A stretch of DNA of 64,000 bases from Tolypeutes matacus (taxonomy: Eukaryota; Chordata; Mammalia; Cingulata; Chlamyphoridae), in assembly GCA_026826555.1 (NCBI GenBank), contig JAKSZT010054304.1, positions 34,651,424-34,715,423 on the forward strand, in the 5' to 3' direction. Shown here in pieces: positions 31,984-44,992 of the stretch (position 1 is its first letter; every line of letters starts with the position of its first letter). The position numbers were made by a program, and so were the translations under genes. Under the pieces are notes generated by a model. The model worked only from the letters and a program-made list of their open reading frames with translations, was not told where the DNA came from and did no database searches.

Positions 31984-33556
31984 TATAGTGTTGCCAAGAA
32001 TAAATTTAGGTATTATAAAGACACAACTATAGGGGAACTTAGCATAGCTAAAGCTCAGATCATCTGGGGATGTGATATATATTGAGTTGTATGTTCTGAG
32101 TTTGTTTTTGAAATTCATCCTTTCAAATACTTGAATGTGACAAAGAGCAGCACTTATAGATGCTATCATGGAGTTGGGGGAAATAGTAATAAGCAGAAAG
32201 AATATACATTAAAGTTGAAAAATGTTTATAGTGCTAACCTTTACTATCTTCTCTTTGTATGTGTAGATATTTCAGATTATCAGAAATTTTCTTTTACAAA
32301 ATTTACTAAAAAAAGCTTTTTCCTAAGTGCAGTATGTTGATTTCCATAGTTTCTTAAAATGGGATTTTACTTTGTTCTTTAGAAAAGATGTAAGTATAAC
32401 TTTTACAGCAATACATAGGAAGGCAAACATAGCTAGTGATATATCAATAGACCAGTAAAATAGAAAAATTAAGTTTTCAAGTAACCAAGAATACTCTGTT
32501 GACAAAAGATCTATAAAAATAAATGCTACTTTTTATGTTGACGGTGGTTTTACTGAACTGGATATTCATTTACTTCCAGGTACATGTAAATTGGAAATAT
32601 GCCATGCCATTATTTAATATGCAATATAACTCTTTATAAAAGTGGATCCACCTTCGACCACTTTCAGGTACATTTACTTTTTTGAAAAAATAAAAGAACA
32701 CATTTTGTTGCAAGTCTCTTTTCCTGAAAAGTTAGTCTGATGACATAGTTCACGAAGACACTATTAATTAGCTAAATTAAATTAATTAGCTAAATGTACC
32801 ATGCTAATGAGGCATAGATCAATGCTATGCCATCTACTTATGACTGTCCACTTAGGCAATCATCACAAGACCAACCATCAATTTGAAAATGTGGATGGAG
32901 TTCCTGCAAATAGCTTGAAATTTGTCTTTCTTCTGATGAGCCAGCAGCATCACTTTGACACAGGGAGAACATTGTAAAACTTGGCATTTAATTTGTATTT
33001 CATATTTTGAATCTCTTAAAAATAGTAATGGAATTAGTGAATTATTTAGACACCAGGTTGAAAACTGCAAGTAATAGGGCTGAAAGATGGAAATGCTGAT
33101 AATTAAGAGATTCTGGTTAAGGAGTATTTCTGGAAGCAGCAAGATCTTGGTGATATATTGACCATCATACCCTACTCAGTGACCCAGTAGACCCTGGTTT
33201 GGAGTTCAGTTTTGGAAAAGTGATAGGATAGCCTCTTTTTCTAAGAGAAACTTTCTGTACCACTCGGTGTAGTCAGTAAGAAGCAGCTCTGCATGGGAAG
33301 TAGCAAAATATTTCTAGGCTGTTGAGATCTTGAGTGAGAGAGCTGAACTGACACAAAGAGTGAATGGAAATTGCATTCGTCCATCAAGGCCTTAGGAGTC
33401 AATTGGCCTGACCTCATGGCAGCTGGTATAGCCTGCCACAGGGAAGCAGAGTTACCTGTGCACACCTTCTCCTTTGTATTAGAGGTGTGGCAGGATATTA
33501 TTTCTTCCTTAATTACTTCTGGTTATCCCCTGATACTTCCTTCATTAGGACAACTT
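31984..33556. other. No gene recognised
   Basis: AT-rich at first, more balanced after 33.1 kb. Short frames only; nothing I can name. Confidence 0.45.
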
Positions 33557-33570
33557 GACTACTAACTCTT

Positions 33571-33669
33571 TTTTTTTTTTTTTTTTTTACCGGGAGGTAC
33601 CGGGGGTCAAACCCCGGTCTCTCCATATGGTAGACAGACGCCGAACCTCTTGAGCCACATCCGTTTCCC
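33571..33669 (-). mobile_element. Short DAS-type SINE, recent
   Basis: Pure T run at the left, ACCGGGAGGTACCGGGGGTC, then TTGAGCCACATCCGTTTCCC. A perfect 14-bp duplication, GACTACTAACTCTT, lies at 33557-33570 and 33670-33683. It is the same subfamily as 8286-8383. Confidence 0.95.
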
Positions 33670-33683
33670 GACTACTAACTCTT

Positions 33684-35952
33684 AATTGTCTTTGGGAGGG
33701 ACTTGCTACTCTGGAAAGGAGACAAAAGGCACCAGAGCCTCAAGTCTAGACACTAAGGGGACTTAAAGCAAAAACAAAAATGATTAAGAGCTAGGTATTC
33801 ATGCCCTTGAGACTAAGAAAATATATTCTGGTTTGGGTTATGGAGAAGAGGATAAGAATTGAAATGACAAAAGGTTAGACACTGGCAGATCTTTGAAGAG
33901 AGGTTCTATGCTTTGCCTTCTTCAACTTGGTAAGAAGGCATGATGGAAACCAAGAGAAGTTTCAGAGACCCTAGATCAATGAGGCTTTGGGCTTCTGTCC
34001 CTGAGGGAGAACCCAGGGAAATATGAAGATACAAGTTCCTTATTGCCCAACACGACCTGGGGACAGAAGAAGGTCATGCATGACTGAGATTGGCATGGAA
34101 GAAGCAAGAAGAGTTGTCAGATATAGAGGAGACTTCTGGACAGAGCCCAAAGACCAGGCAGGAACAAGAGGTTCTTAGAGGATGCTAGCATGGATAGATG
34201 ACTCCCAAGGGCAAAATTCCCTGACCTCTCAGCAAGGACTGGGTGCCCTGGAAGTAGATATAACTTTGCAGAAAGTTTTGTAGGTATAGGAAACCAATCA
34301 TCTGAGAAGATTAAATGAAGGGGTCACCTGAGCTTGTGGACTGAGATTTGTTTGTTTTAAATTTTAACGTATTGATGGCAGAAACTGTCTTTCCTGTCTT
34401 GTCTGTCTTTATAACTTCACACCACTTAGCATATTTCCACCTATTTATTAGATTTTTAGCACCTGAAAAATACTGGGGAAATTAGAATTAGCCCTTATCA
34501 GGAATTCCCTGACATGCAAGACATACATATAAGAAAACAATTGCAATACAGCGTAGTAAGCACCCTAAGAGATATGCATTCAAGGAGTAATGATGGCAAA
34601 AAGAGGCAGCAATTTCCTCTGCGGGTGGCACAGGAGTCAGAGAATATTTTAGAGAAGATAGCCTTTAGGAATTCTAGGGAGGAGTAGGAATTTGCCAAAT
34701 GGTCCCTCAGTGAACATTTTTTTCGGGCATGGTATACAACATTGACAAAAAAAAACATTTTTTTTTTTGAAAGATAATGGAAGCAAAATTTACTCTTTTA
34801 ACCATAATGATATTGCTTCCTCTTTGACCTTAAGTTGTGGGATGATGGTGGGAATCAAAGAAAATAATGTTTTAAAACTTGTCAGAAACTGCTATGCAAA
34901 TATAGGTTGTAGTGTTATTGTTATAATAAAGTGTTTGCTAAATAAAGATAAAAAAACCAACATGTCCCTTTAGATATTTTGGCTTAGGAGTCTTAAATTC
35001 TCCTGGTTCTTCTAACTCTGGAATGGAATTTTCCTGTCATTTAAAAAATATTTAGTAGTGTTCAAGTTTAACATAAAGAGAGAAACAGTCTTTGATTTCT
35101 ATGCTATTAACTGATTTGTATATACCTGTCTTCTCAGAGGTTTTAAAATGGGTTTTGGGGAATTTCAAATTGCACGTAAGTAGTTATATTATTTGCCCAT
35201 TTTAAAACTGGAAAACTAGAAACAGTCAGGACATTAACTTTGAACACTGAAATAAAGCTGCAATGGCAAAGTCAATAATAAGAGTTCACAAACACTGGAC
35301 CTAAGGGGATGCCAGTTAGTACCATTTGTAGAAAAATGAGTATTAATCTATTACTTTATCTATGTTGCAAAACTAATTGAAAACGAAAACACTTACTACT
35401 TTCTTTGAGATGTCATCTTATTTGGGTTTCTAGAAGACTTAAAAATGGCGAGCTACCTGCTATAATACCACAGTTTTTGTTTCTGTTTGTTTGATTCAAT
35501 TTGTCTGGATTGATTAAAAGAATAGATTAAGAAAATTAACCTAGGAGAAGGGGTATGAAGATCAAAAATTCAAGGCAACAAACCAACAACAATTCAATTT
35601 GAAGAAAAGTTTGACGTTTTCCTTTTGATTTTTTTATTAGATTTTCACAAACGGAATTCAAGTTTAACACTTCAGAACTAGAGATCTTCAAAATCTTGGC
35701 TTTCAGTGAACAAGGGTAAAAATAGAATAAACTACCCATAAGAATTTAAGGAAATCTAGAATAGCTTACACAATCCAAGGTTTGGCAGCAAATATATTTC
35801 TTTTTTATACAATCCCAAGAAAAAAATGTCAAAAATTTATAGATGTACTGGAAAAATTACATCATAAGAATGTGTTTTCTGATATAAACTTTAACATTTA
35901 GCATTTCTAATTTTATTAGAAGCCTTTAAAATATACTGTATTCTTACAGAGA
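33684..35952. other. Unassigned sequence
   Basis: 2.3 kb with no repeat or gene that I can support. Possible short L2-like words near 34360-34450. Confidence 0.45.
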
Positions 35953-35965
35953 CATTAATAGATTT

Positions 35966-36146
35966 TTTTTTTTTTTCAAAGATTTTATCTATTTATTCAC
36001 TATCCCCCCCCTGCTGCCTGCGCTCGCCGGGCCAGCCAACCACGCCGCGCAGGCGGGCCCGCCCCCACCAGGAGGCCCCGGGAACTGAACCCGGGGCCCC
36101 CCACATGGCAAACGGGAGCCCCACTGATTGAGCCACAGCCGCCTCC
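35966..36146 (-). mobile_element. GC-rich DAS SINE
   Basis: T run, then CTGCTGCCTGCGCTCGCCGG, a run of GGGCCCGCCC-type sequence, GGAACTGAACCCGGGGCCC and TTGAGCCACAGCCGCCTCCC. CATTAATAGATTT flanks it perfectly at 35953-35965 and 36147-36159. The body is far richer in G+C and CpG than its surroundings. Confidence 0.93.
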
Positions 36147-36394
36147 CATTAATAGATTTATAATTCTTCAGATAGGTTTAGTGTTTGGCTCTTTTAACTC
36201 TGCATAATCTCAGATCTTGCCACTGAGAGACATTAATTTATGTTTGTGGAAATTTTGGTATATTATTGGGAATTCAGGTAGATTTTGCTTATTTATTGAG
36301 CCACTAATGAATTCTTTGAACCTTTTAATTTTCAACATTGTACAGATATTTCTGAGTGTGTGTTTCAGACAAGGATTTGTTCTAACTGGTTATC

Positions 36395-36590
36395 AATGGC
36401 TGTGATTAAGAGCATGGGCTTTGGAGGCAGATGGATAAATGTTGCAATTACATCTCTACCACTTAACATCTGCTTGATTGTATGATGTTATTTAATGTTT
36501 CTAAGCCTATTTTTCTTCCTCTGTAAAATGGGGAAAATAATAGTACCTACCTTAGATGGTTGTGAAAATCAAATGTGAGCGCTTGTCTTG
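36395..36590 (+). repeat. MIR relic
   Basis: GATTAAGAGCATGGGCTTTG, CCTCTGTAAAATGGGGAAAA and AATAGTACCTACCTTAGATG are well-kept MIR blocks in the right order. Confidence 0.9.
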
Positions 36591-36592
36591 TA

Positions 36593-36775
36593 GTCCAAAA
36601 GCTAGAATTTGAATTTCACTGAGGTCACTTACTCTCTTTGTGATTGTATCAGTTTTCTCATTAGTAAAATAGGCTAAGTAACACCCATCTTTATCTACCT
36701 CATTCATTATTTCTGTGAAAACAAAAGGTAAAATACATAAAAGCACTTTGTAAATCCTACAACACTAGAGTGAGA
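36593..36775 (+). repeat. MIR relic, second in tandem
   Basis: A second MIR-like series: GAATTTCACTGAGGTCACTT, TCAGTTTTCTCATTAGTAAA, CTACCTCATTCATTATT and AAAGCACTTTGTAAATCC. Confidence 0.75.
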
Positions 36776-36814
36776 GGCTCTATTGCATTATGTCCTCAAT
36801 CTAGATCTCTGATA

Positions 36815-36925
36815 TTATATAGACTTGGATGGAGAAGGTGCTCATGAAAGGTTCGTTGAGTGCATGGATAAATGAATAGGAATCTACTTTTTCAGAAGCT
36901 TGTTGTCAGGATTAAATAAAGGTGC
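36815..36925 (+). repeat. L2-like 3' fragment
   Basis: AAGGTGCTCATGAAAGGTTC and GTTGAGTGCATGGATAAATG are typical of L2 3' ends. Short and weak. Confidence 0.5.
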
Positions 36926-37139
36926 ATTTAAAGAGTTAGCAAGTGCCCAATACTTGGTGAAATACTCAATATATAGGAGTTGATGTTATATATAGTGTCA
37001 TTATAGTAAAATAACACTAATATTGGGCAAGGATTAATTTCACCTTTAAAAGTTCCCAAATACACCACAGCATACGGAGGTATTTTAGTTTTAGAATTGA
37101 AGAGCTCATTGTACCGCTGACACTTTTCACATCCTAATA

Positions 37140-37489
37140 GTTTGCTTGTGTGCATGTGACATGCCCCCCCCCATCCCCCTAACCTGAGGGTTTAAGCTTC
37201 CTGAAGCTTTAGTGCATCTATTCTGAGTGCCCAGAAGGGCCAATGTCACTGGCTGCAACCTCCATAAGCTTCCCCTGGGAGCTCAGTTAAGACCCAATAC
37301 TTCTCTTCAAATGAGATTTGACCCTTGGTAAGGGTCAGGCACTCAACCTTTTTCTAGATCTTGATCTACAGTCAGCTTTGTGTGGGCATAAACAGTCACA
37401 CTCAAGTCAAATTTTTCCATAACCTTGGATCTGTTTAGTGTAGCAGTGTTTGTCTTTATGAGTATCTCCTCCCGAATTTTAATGGAAAG
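37140..37489. other. No gene recognised
   Basis: Contains a C-run near 37164 but nothing assignable. Confidence 0.4.
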
Positions 37490-37570
37490 GTATATATAAG
37501 TTCTCCACTAGAATGAAGGCTATACAAAGGCAGGGGTCTTATCTGAAATGTTCATTATTGTCTGGAATGA
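37490..37570 (+). repeat. L2-like 3' fragment
   Basis: CTAGAATGAAGGCTATACAA and AGGCAGGGGTCTTATCTG match the L2 3' end (the usual TAGAATGTAAGCTCC...GGCAGGGA words). Confidence 0.6.
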
Positions 37571-38324
37571 AGGGGGAGAAGAAAAGGAAAGAAGCTAAGT
37601 TATTACTGGCATGGTGCCATGTGATATTTTGAGTACATTTGTTTAGTTCTTGCTAACTTTTTATGGCCTCTATCACAGTCAGGGTTCGAAACCTTTTCCT
37701 ATCCATAAGTTTCCAATCCCATTTGGTGTCTTTCACTTCCAGAAAATGAGAGTGGATTGAAAATTAAGCTCTAGAATATAACTAGCTTTTCCCTGCTTCA
37801 CAGTCTTGTCTTTTACTAATGCCATCCAGTAACATTACCAGCTTCTTTTCCTGTTAACATAATCCACTGATTTTACATTCCTTGATAATTGAATTTCAGA
37901 GCTACGGGAGTGGGTTGGAGTAAGTATGAGTAATTTTAAGCAGCTATTTGTTGAGACTAGTTGAGGGAGATTTCTACATTAGAGGATGCCTTCAGAATAC
38001 TTATCCAATTCCAAGTCAGTTGAGCAGAACTTTAATTTCTATTTGTCCATCTGACAAATTCTATTCTTCAGGAGTTCAGAGTGTAATGGTAAAATATATT
38101 TGAAAAACATCTATTTTTAAGGCCCAAAGAAAGAAGATAAAGAGAATCATGTGGGCCAAAGATTATATTACCTATGGTCTCCAAGGTAATTTGGACAAAG
38201 AAGTAGAAAACATATGGCCTAGGGCTGAGTTTTGGTAGATTTCCTTAGTAAATCTGTGGGAGAAAATAGTCATCAGCAAGTATTCAGAGACATCATGTGA
38301 GAGTGATTGGAGAAATTCAGTGTC
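37571..38324. other. No gene recognised
   Basis: AT-rich sequence without supportable features. Confidence 0.4.
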
Positions 38325-38805
38325 TTTGTGGCAGATTGAATTATGTACACCAATTTAGACATGTTCTTAATCTTAATACTTATTTCTGAGGATGTAAAGC
38401 CATTTTAAACAGAATCTCTTGAGGATATTCTTTTTAGTTAAGGTGTGGCACAACTGAATGACGTTAGGTCTCAACCAAATTACTGGAGTCCTTCATAACC
38501 AGAAGAAATTCAGGCATAATGTGAGAAAGCCATGGGGAGGAGCTGGAAGTTGGACATCAACCAAAACCAAAAGAGAAAAGAGAGGACATTGTTATGTGAT
38601 GCAAGGCAGGGATACAAGCTAAAGATCCCCAGGGTCATTGGCAGCCAGCAGCAGAATGTTACAGACTTTGGGGAGCTAACATTGCCTTGCTGATGGCTTG
38701 ATTTTAGACTTCTCCTAATCTCAAAACCATGAGCAAACAAATCCCTCTGTTTAAGCCAACTCATTGTGTGGTATTTGTAATAGCAGCTCAGGAAAACCAA
38801 GACAA
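38325..38805 (+). mobile_element. MaLR-like solo LTR, copy b (older)
   Basis: Same block order as copy a: GTTAAGGTGTGGCACAACTG, ACTGGAGTCCTTCATAACCA, TTGCTGATGGCTTGATTTTA, TTTAAGCCAACTCATTGTG and CAGCTCAGGAAAACCAAGAC. It is more diverged than copies a, c and d. Confidence 0.75.
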
Positions 38806-41315
38806 TCATATAAGCTAAAAGATAAATGTTCAAAGAAGAGGGTGGTAAATAATAGTGTATGAAACTGCAATGGCCATTGCATTTGATTTGACGATAGTGA
38901 CTACTGCTTAAGATAATAAAAATCTTTATAGAAGGGTGATAATGAAAGCTTTATATGCAGGGGTTAATGGCAGTGCATAAGTGGATATAGCAACAATAGG
39001 TCTAAGGCTGAAAAGAGTTCAGGCAAGAAAGAGAAGAGTGAAATAAGCTAAAAAGGTAGAAATTCAGATGAAAATATTTTCTTTTTTAGTGTGTAGTCAG
39101 TTTGAACTTAATGATAGTTTACTCTACGTTTTGAAGAACTAAACCAAGCACTTTAACTTCCTCCATTTATATAACCATCTTTTCTGGGAGTTTGTTATTC
39201 ACCAACTCTCTGTTAATTATAGTTTTCATTGGCAAAAGTTGTGTTAATATAGTTAATGAGTAGCCTGTTAGAACATAAATGAAGCTTGTTGGCCTTTGCC
39301 TATGGATGCAACCATTAAAGAAATCATTAACTATTGCTGATGACTAATTCTTTAGAAATTTCTATTTGTTTTACAGCACCAGAGCAGTTACTCCCTTGAT
39401 CTTCAGTGAGTAAACAATAAACAGAAAAACTTACTAAAATAGAAGAGCTGGGGTTCTATACATGAGTCTTTCTGTAGTAGTGGATAAGATTTTGGAAGGG
39501 GCAATTAAACCCACGAAAGGTTGATGTGAATTGGCCCTGAGGTAACTCCATTTCTAGTGGCTAATATTATCATTTATAAAGAAAAGCCAGAGCCACTGAG
39601 CCAGAGCCAGGATTGTCAGAAAGCAACTTTAGGTTGCTGAGTTGGTAGCATTATTTGCAGTTCTTGATCTACGGAGAGGTAAAGGACTCCTCTCAAATCG
39701 AATTTCATGCTGTATTGAACTTTTACTACTCAGAAATATGGCTATTGCCATCTCCCAAACACCTCTTGTTTTTGAGTAAATGGCAACAAAGAACAAGCGC
39801 TGTCTGGTTGTTCAATCGAGAGTTGTTTTGTTTTGATTTGGATTCTGGGGATGATTCGAGTATTTCCTTTACTTGTTACTTTTTTTTTGATTTTTAAAAC
39901 TACAGTTGTTTTTTTCAGCTATCTTCTAGGGAGCTGAAAGGCATAACGGGAGTCCTCGAAGTCTTTCCAGGGTCCATGAACCGAGTGAAAAGCAGGCATT
40001 TCCTCATTTCCTCGTGTTCACCTGCACAATCTCAGCAACACTTTTTTTTTTTTTTTCACTTTTGATTTGAATTTTACTGTTAATCTCTTGCTAATCAGAA
40101 CCTTTGGTGGTTAAATTTGCTGTTAATTTGTTAAAACACAAATAAATGGATGTTTACTTATTAAATAGATTTTTAATTAAATATTTTAAAATGGGGTTTA
40201 TAAGGAAATTAACAAAAATATACTCAATAAGAAAAAATTCGGGCACTATTGCCAGAGTTTCTCTGTTAATACCATAGCTTCCTATCTCTACTGGAAATCA
40301 GTGATTTTTTTCCTTAATATTTAGTCAATTTACTTAAATCTAAATCATACTGCCTGATGTATATAATTGTCTAAATTGCTCCATTACCTGCATTTTGTAG
40401 ATATATAGGACTTGAGAAGCTAGCCTTTTCAATACATTTTCAGAAGCTACTCCTCCCAATTTTACCTGCAGCCTTGCTGTGTGAACTCATGTTGAAGCTG
40501 ATAAGGAAGGCTCAGTTTCCTTTGGGAGATGTGCTTTAGACAGTGTGAATAATTGGGGTTTTATTTACTGCTGAGGAATAAAGGCATGCTGGCATTTTTA
40601 TTACTATTTTGGGACTTGTGTGCATCATTTTTCATGATTGCTGTTGCCCAGCCAGGTTGCTACTTGAGCAATCTGGTAGAGAGAGAAAATGTTATCTCAT
40701 TGCAAATTCTCTTTTTAATTATCAGGGATTTGGAAATTCAATCCAAGAGATTAAAGTTGTGCAAATAAATGTGAAAAATACAACAAAAAAATCCCCCAAA
40801 GTTGGTTCTTAGTTTTATTTCTAAAAGAGTTTTCAAAATTCAAATTACTTCAAGGTCATTCTACAATGCAGTGATAATCTTATATCATATTGTGGGAAAG
40901 TCTAAGGGCTTGATTTCAGTTTTTACTTTCCTTTTTAAATTTTTTTTTGTTCTAAGGTTAATAGGATGAAAATGTTTAATATGTTTTTGCATTCTAATTA
41001 TCATTGAAACCTGAGAAATTTGGGGACATGAATGCCCAGTAGCACTTTTACTTATGGTGTTCAAAATTTTCACATCTTGCTAATTATCAGGGATGAAAAA
41101 ATGCATACTGTTTTTGTTGAAAGGGCCATGTACTGCATTCTTTTAAAAAATACACATTAACCCTTTTAGTTTTCAGATGATTTTTGTCATATGGTATGGT
41201 AGAATATTAATGGTGAAAATGATCTAATTATTAAAGTTAAGTTTTCTTTATAGTAGCCCTAGATCAAACTTACTTTATGCAGTTTAAAATACACAAGTAT
41301 CACTGGTAAACATCG
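38806..41315. other. Unassigned sequence
   Basis: 2.5 kb with no repeat I recognise. Frames at 39655-39897 and 40553-40812 lack any domain and have no splice or start context I would trust. Confidence 0.45.
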
Positions 41316-43092
41316 AGTTTTAAATTTTTATTAGAGGATTGTGGGTTTACAGAACAATCATGCATAAAATACAGTGTTCCCATATTTTTATCATATTGCA
41401 TTAGTATGGTTTATTTGTCACAATTGATGAAAGAACTTTTTTATGATAGTACTATTAAATATAGCCCATGGTTTAACTTAGGGTTCACCGTGTATTACAA
41501 TTTTATGGATTTTTTGATAAATTTTTATTCTATTACCATATATACTACCTAACATTTTCCTTTAAACCATATTCAAAAATGTACTTCAGTTCTGTTAATT
41601 ATCTTCACTATGTTGTGCTACCATCGCCACCATCTATTACCCAAACTTTCCATCATCCCTAATAGAAACTGTAAATTGTAAGCCTTAACTCCATATTCTC
41701 TATCCTGACCCTATCCCTGGTAACTATATTCTAGATTCTCACTCTAGGTGTTTTCTTATTCTAATATTTCAAATTGCTGAGAATAGTTGTTCTTTCATGT
41801 CTGGCTTATTTCACTTGGCGTAATGTCTTCAAGGTTCATCAATGTTGTTGCGTGTATCAGAACTTCATTCCTTTTTTATGGCTCAGTTAAAATCTATCAC
41901 ATTTTGCTTATCCGTTCTTCAGTTGCTGGACACTTGGTTTACTTTCATCTTTTGGAAATTGGGTATAATGCTACTATGAACATCAGTGGGACAATATCTT
42001 TTTGAGTCCCTGCTTTCAATTCTTTTGGGTATATACCTAGAAGTGGGATTGCCAGGTCATATATATGGTAATTATTTACTTAACTTTCTGAAGAACTGCC
42101 AAACTGCCTTCCACAGTGGCTGCACCATTTTGCATTCCCATCAACAATGCACTAAAGTTCCAGTTTCTCCTCATCTTCTCCAACACTTGCTATTTTCCAT
42201 CAAAAAAATATAGCCACATGTATTTCATTGTGGTTTTGATTTGCATTCCCCTCACAGCTAGTGATATTGAACATCTTTCTTGTTATTTTTGGCCGTTTGT
42301 ATATCTTCTTGGGAGAAGTGTCTATTCAAGTCATTTCCCCATTTTTTAAGTTGGATTGTTTGTCTTTTTGTTGCTAAGTTGCAGAGTTTCTTTATAAACT
42401 CTGGATATTAAACCCTTATCAGATATGTGGTTTCCAAATATTTTCTCCCATTGTATAGGTTGTTGACTTACTTTCATGATAAGGTCGTTTGAGGCACAAA
42501 AGTTTTTAATTTTGATGAGGTCTCATTTAACTATTTTTTTTTCTTTTGTTGCTTGTGCTTTGAGTGTAAAGTCTAAGAAACCATTGCATAACACAAGGTC
42601 CTGAAGATGTTTCCTTATGTTTTCTTCTAGGAGTTTGATAGTTCTGGCTCTTATTTTTAAATCTTTGATCCATTTTGAGTTGATTTCTGTATATGGTGTG
42701 AGGTAGATGGCCCACCTTCAGTGTTTTGCTAACTGAGACCACAGTATTCCTAGCACCATTTGTTGAAGATACTTTTCATTCCCAATTGTCAAAAATCAGT
42801 TGGTCATAAATGTGAGGGCTGATTTCTAAGTTCTTAATTCAATTCCATTGGTCTATCCTTGTGCCAATACCACACTGTTTTGATTACTGGTGGCTTTGTA
42901 ATAAGTTTTAAGATTGAGAGGCTTGAGTTGTCCAACTTCATTCTTCATTTGCAAGATGACTTTAGCTATTTGGCCCCCCTTACCCTTTCATATAAATTCG
43001 ATTATGGGCTTTTCCATTTCTGCAAAGAAGGTTGTTGGAATTTTTATTGGGATTGCATTCAATCTTTAAATTGCTTTGGGTGGTATTGACAT
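41316..43092 (-). repeat. LINE-1 (outer, old), 3' part
   Basis: On + it starts with an L1 3' UTR (GAGGATTGTGGGTTTACAGA) and continues through the C-terminal ORF2 region (TTTCACTTGGCGTAATGTCT, TATTAAACCCTTATCAGATA, ATCCATTTTGAGTTGATTTC) parallel to 5430-6770 of the full-length L1. It stops at 43092 and resumes at 51503, where the same words continue. Confidence 0.9.
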
Positions 43093-43169
43093 ATTTTTTA
43101 AAAATAAAATTTTATTGAACTATATCATACATATATAAATAATAAGTGTGTAGTAAAAATTGTGAACTT

Positions 43170-43358
43170 CTAGACCTGCTATTATCATGGCCATTCTAAA
43201 CAATTCTCATCCCTGTTTATGGTTATGCAAAACTTAGCCTCTCCTTAATGACTGAAGTAATGAATGCACAACTATGTGATTATATCAAATACCATTGATT
43301 GTACACTTTGGATGAATTGTATGCTTTATTAATATGTACCAATAAAATTGATTGTTTG
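43170..43358 (+). mobile_element. 189-bp L1 3'-end insertion with target duplication
   Basis: Opposite orientation to its host: TTGTACACTTTGGATGAATT, then AATAAAATTGATTG and an A run. AAAAATTGTGAACTT flanks it at 43155-43169 and 43359-43373. A severely 5'-truncated L1. Confidence 0.8.
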
Positions 43359-44884
43359 AAAAATTGTGAACTTACAAAACAAACATGCATATCATCATAC
43401 AGGGCTCCCATGTATCACCCCACCACAAACACTTTGTATTGTTGTGAAACATTTGTTTCAAACTATGAAAGAGCATTTTCAAACTATTACTACTAACTAT
43501 AGCCCATATCTTACATTTAGTGTATGCCCCCCACAAACCAAACTGATTATTAACACCCTGTATTAGTATTATATATTTGTTATAGCTCATGAGAGAACCA
43601 TCTTATATTTGTTTGGTTAACCACAGTATTCATTGTGTTATACAGTCCCATGCTTTGTACAATCCATTCAAAGTGTACACTCAGCGTCTCTCACTTTTAT
43701 CACAAAGGTTGTGCTGTCATCACCTCAGTCAATTTTAGAATATTTTCCCTACTCCAAAAGGAAAAATCCCAACCCCCTTACATCCACCTATTGTTTCCCT
43801 TAGAATTGATATATTCTTTGCCATTGTTGAAAAAATATTACAAAATTACTGTTAACTATGTCCATATGTTAAATTAGTTGTAATTTTCCCATGTATCACA
43901 TTATTCTTAACATTCTGTAAAAGAAGACCATTCTTATATTTGTACTATTAACAAATATCTTCATCCACCAGAGAAATCATTGTGTTATACATTCCCTAGA
44001 TTATTCTTAGCTTCTTTTCAATTGACATTTATGTCCATAGTCTACCCTTCAGTCACAATCATATTTTTAAATCAACAGTATTAGTTATACTCATAATACT
44101 GTATTACCATCAACTGTATTCATTTCCACACTTTTATAATAAGCCTTATTAAAAGTTGTCCATACATTAAGCATCAGCTCCTATCCTTACCCCACATTCC
44201 ATATCATAGTAACCTATACTCCAGTTTATCTCCATGAGTTTACTCATCATATTTAGTTCATATTAGTGACACCATACAATATTTATCCTTTCTTTTCTGT
44301 CTTATTTCACCCAACATTATGTCTTCAAGGCTCATTCATGTTGTCATATGCATCAGGTTTCATTCCTTCTTACAGCTGATTAGAATTCCATTGTATGTAT
44401 ATACCACATTTTGTTTATCCATTTATCAATTGATGGACATTTGGGCTGGTTCCATATTTTAACAATGTGAATAATGCTGCTATGAACAATGGTGTGCAAA
44501 TGTCAGTTCGCGAACTTGCTTTCAGTTCTTCTGAACATATTCCTAGGAAAGGGATTGCTGGATCATATGGCAGCTCTATATTCAGCTTCTTGATTACTAC
44601 CAAACTGTCTTACACAGGAGTTGCACCATTCTACATTTCCACCAACAGTGAAAGAGTGTTCCTATTACTCCACATCCTATCTAGCTCTTATAGTTTCTGT
44701 TTTTTAAATAATGGCCATTCTATAAGGTGTGACATTTCATGGTAGTTTTGATATGCATTTCCCTGATAGCTAGTGATGTTGAACATTTTTTTCAAGTGCT
44801 TTTTGGTCATTTGTATTATTTCTTTGGAGAAATGTCTTTTCAAGTCTTTTGTTCATTTTTTAATTGGATTGCTTGTTTATTTTA

Positions 44885-44992
44885 TTATTATTATTATTAT
44901 TTTTAGGAGATACTTGGTATTGAACATGGGGTCTGGTACATGGGAAGCAGGCACTCATCCACTGAGCTATACCTGCTCCTTTTCCTTTGTTT
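44885..44992 (-). mobile_element. DAS-type SINE at the L1 deletion point
   Basis: (TTA)n at the left, AGGAGATACTTGGTATTGAA, GGGAAGCAGGCACTCATCC and TGAGCTATACCTGCTCC. It sits exactly where about 2.4 kb of L1 ORF2 is missing. Confidence 0.85.
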
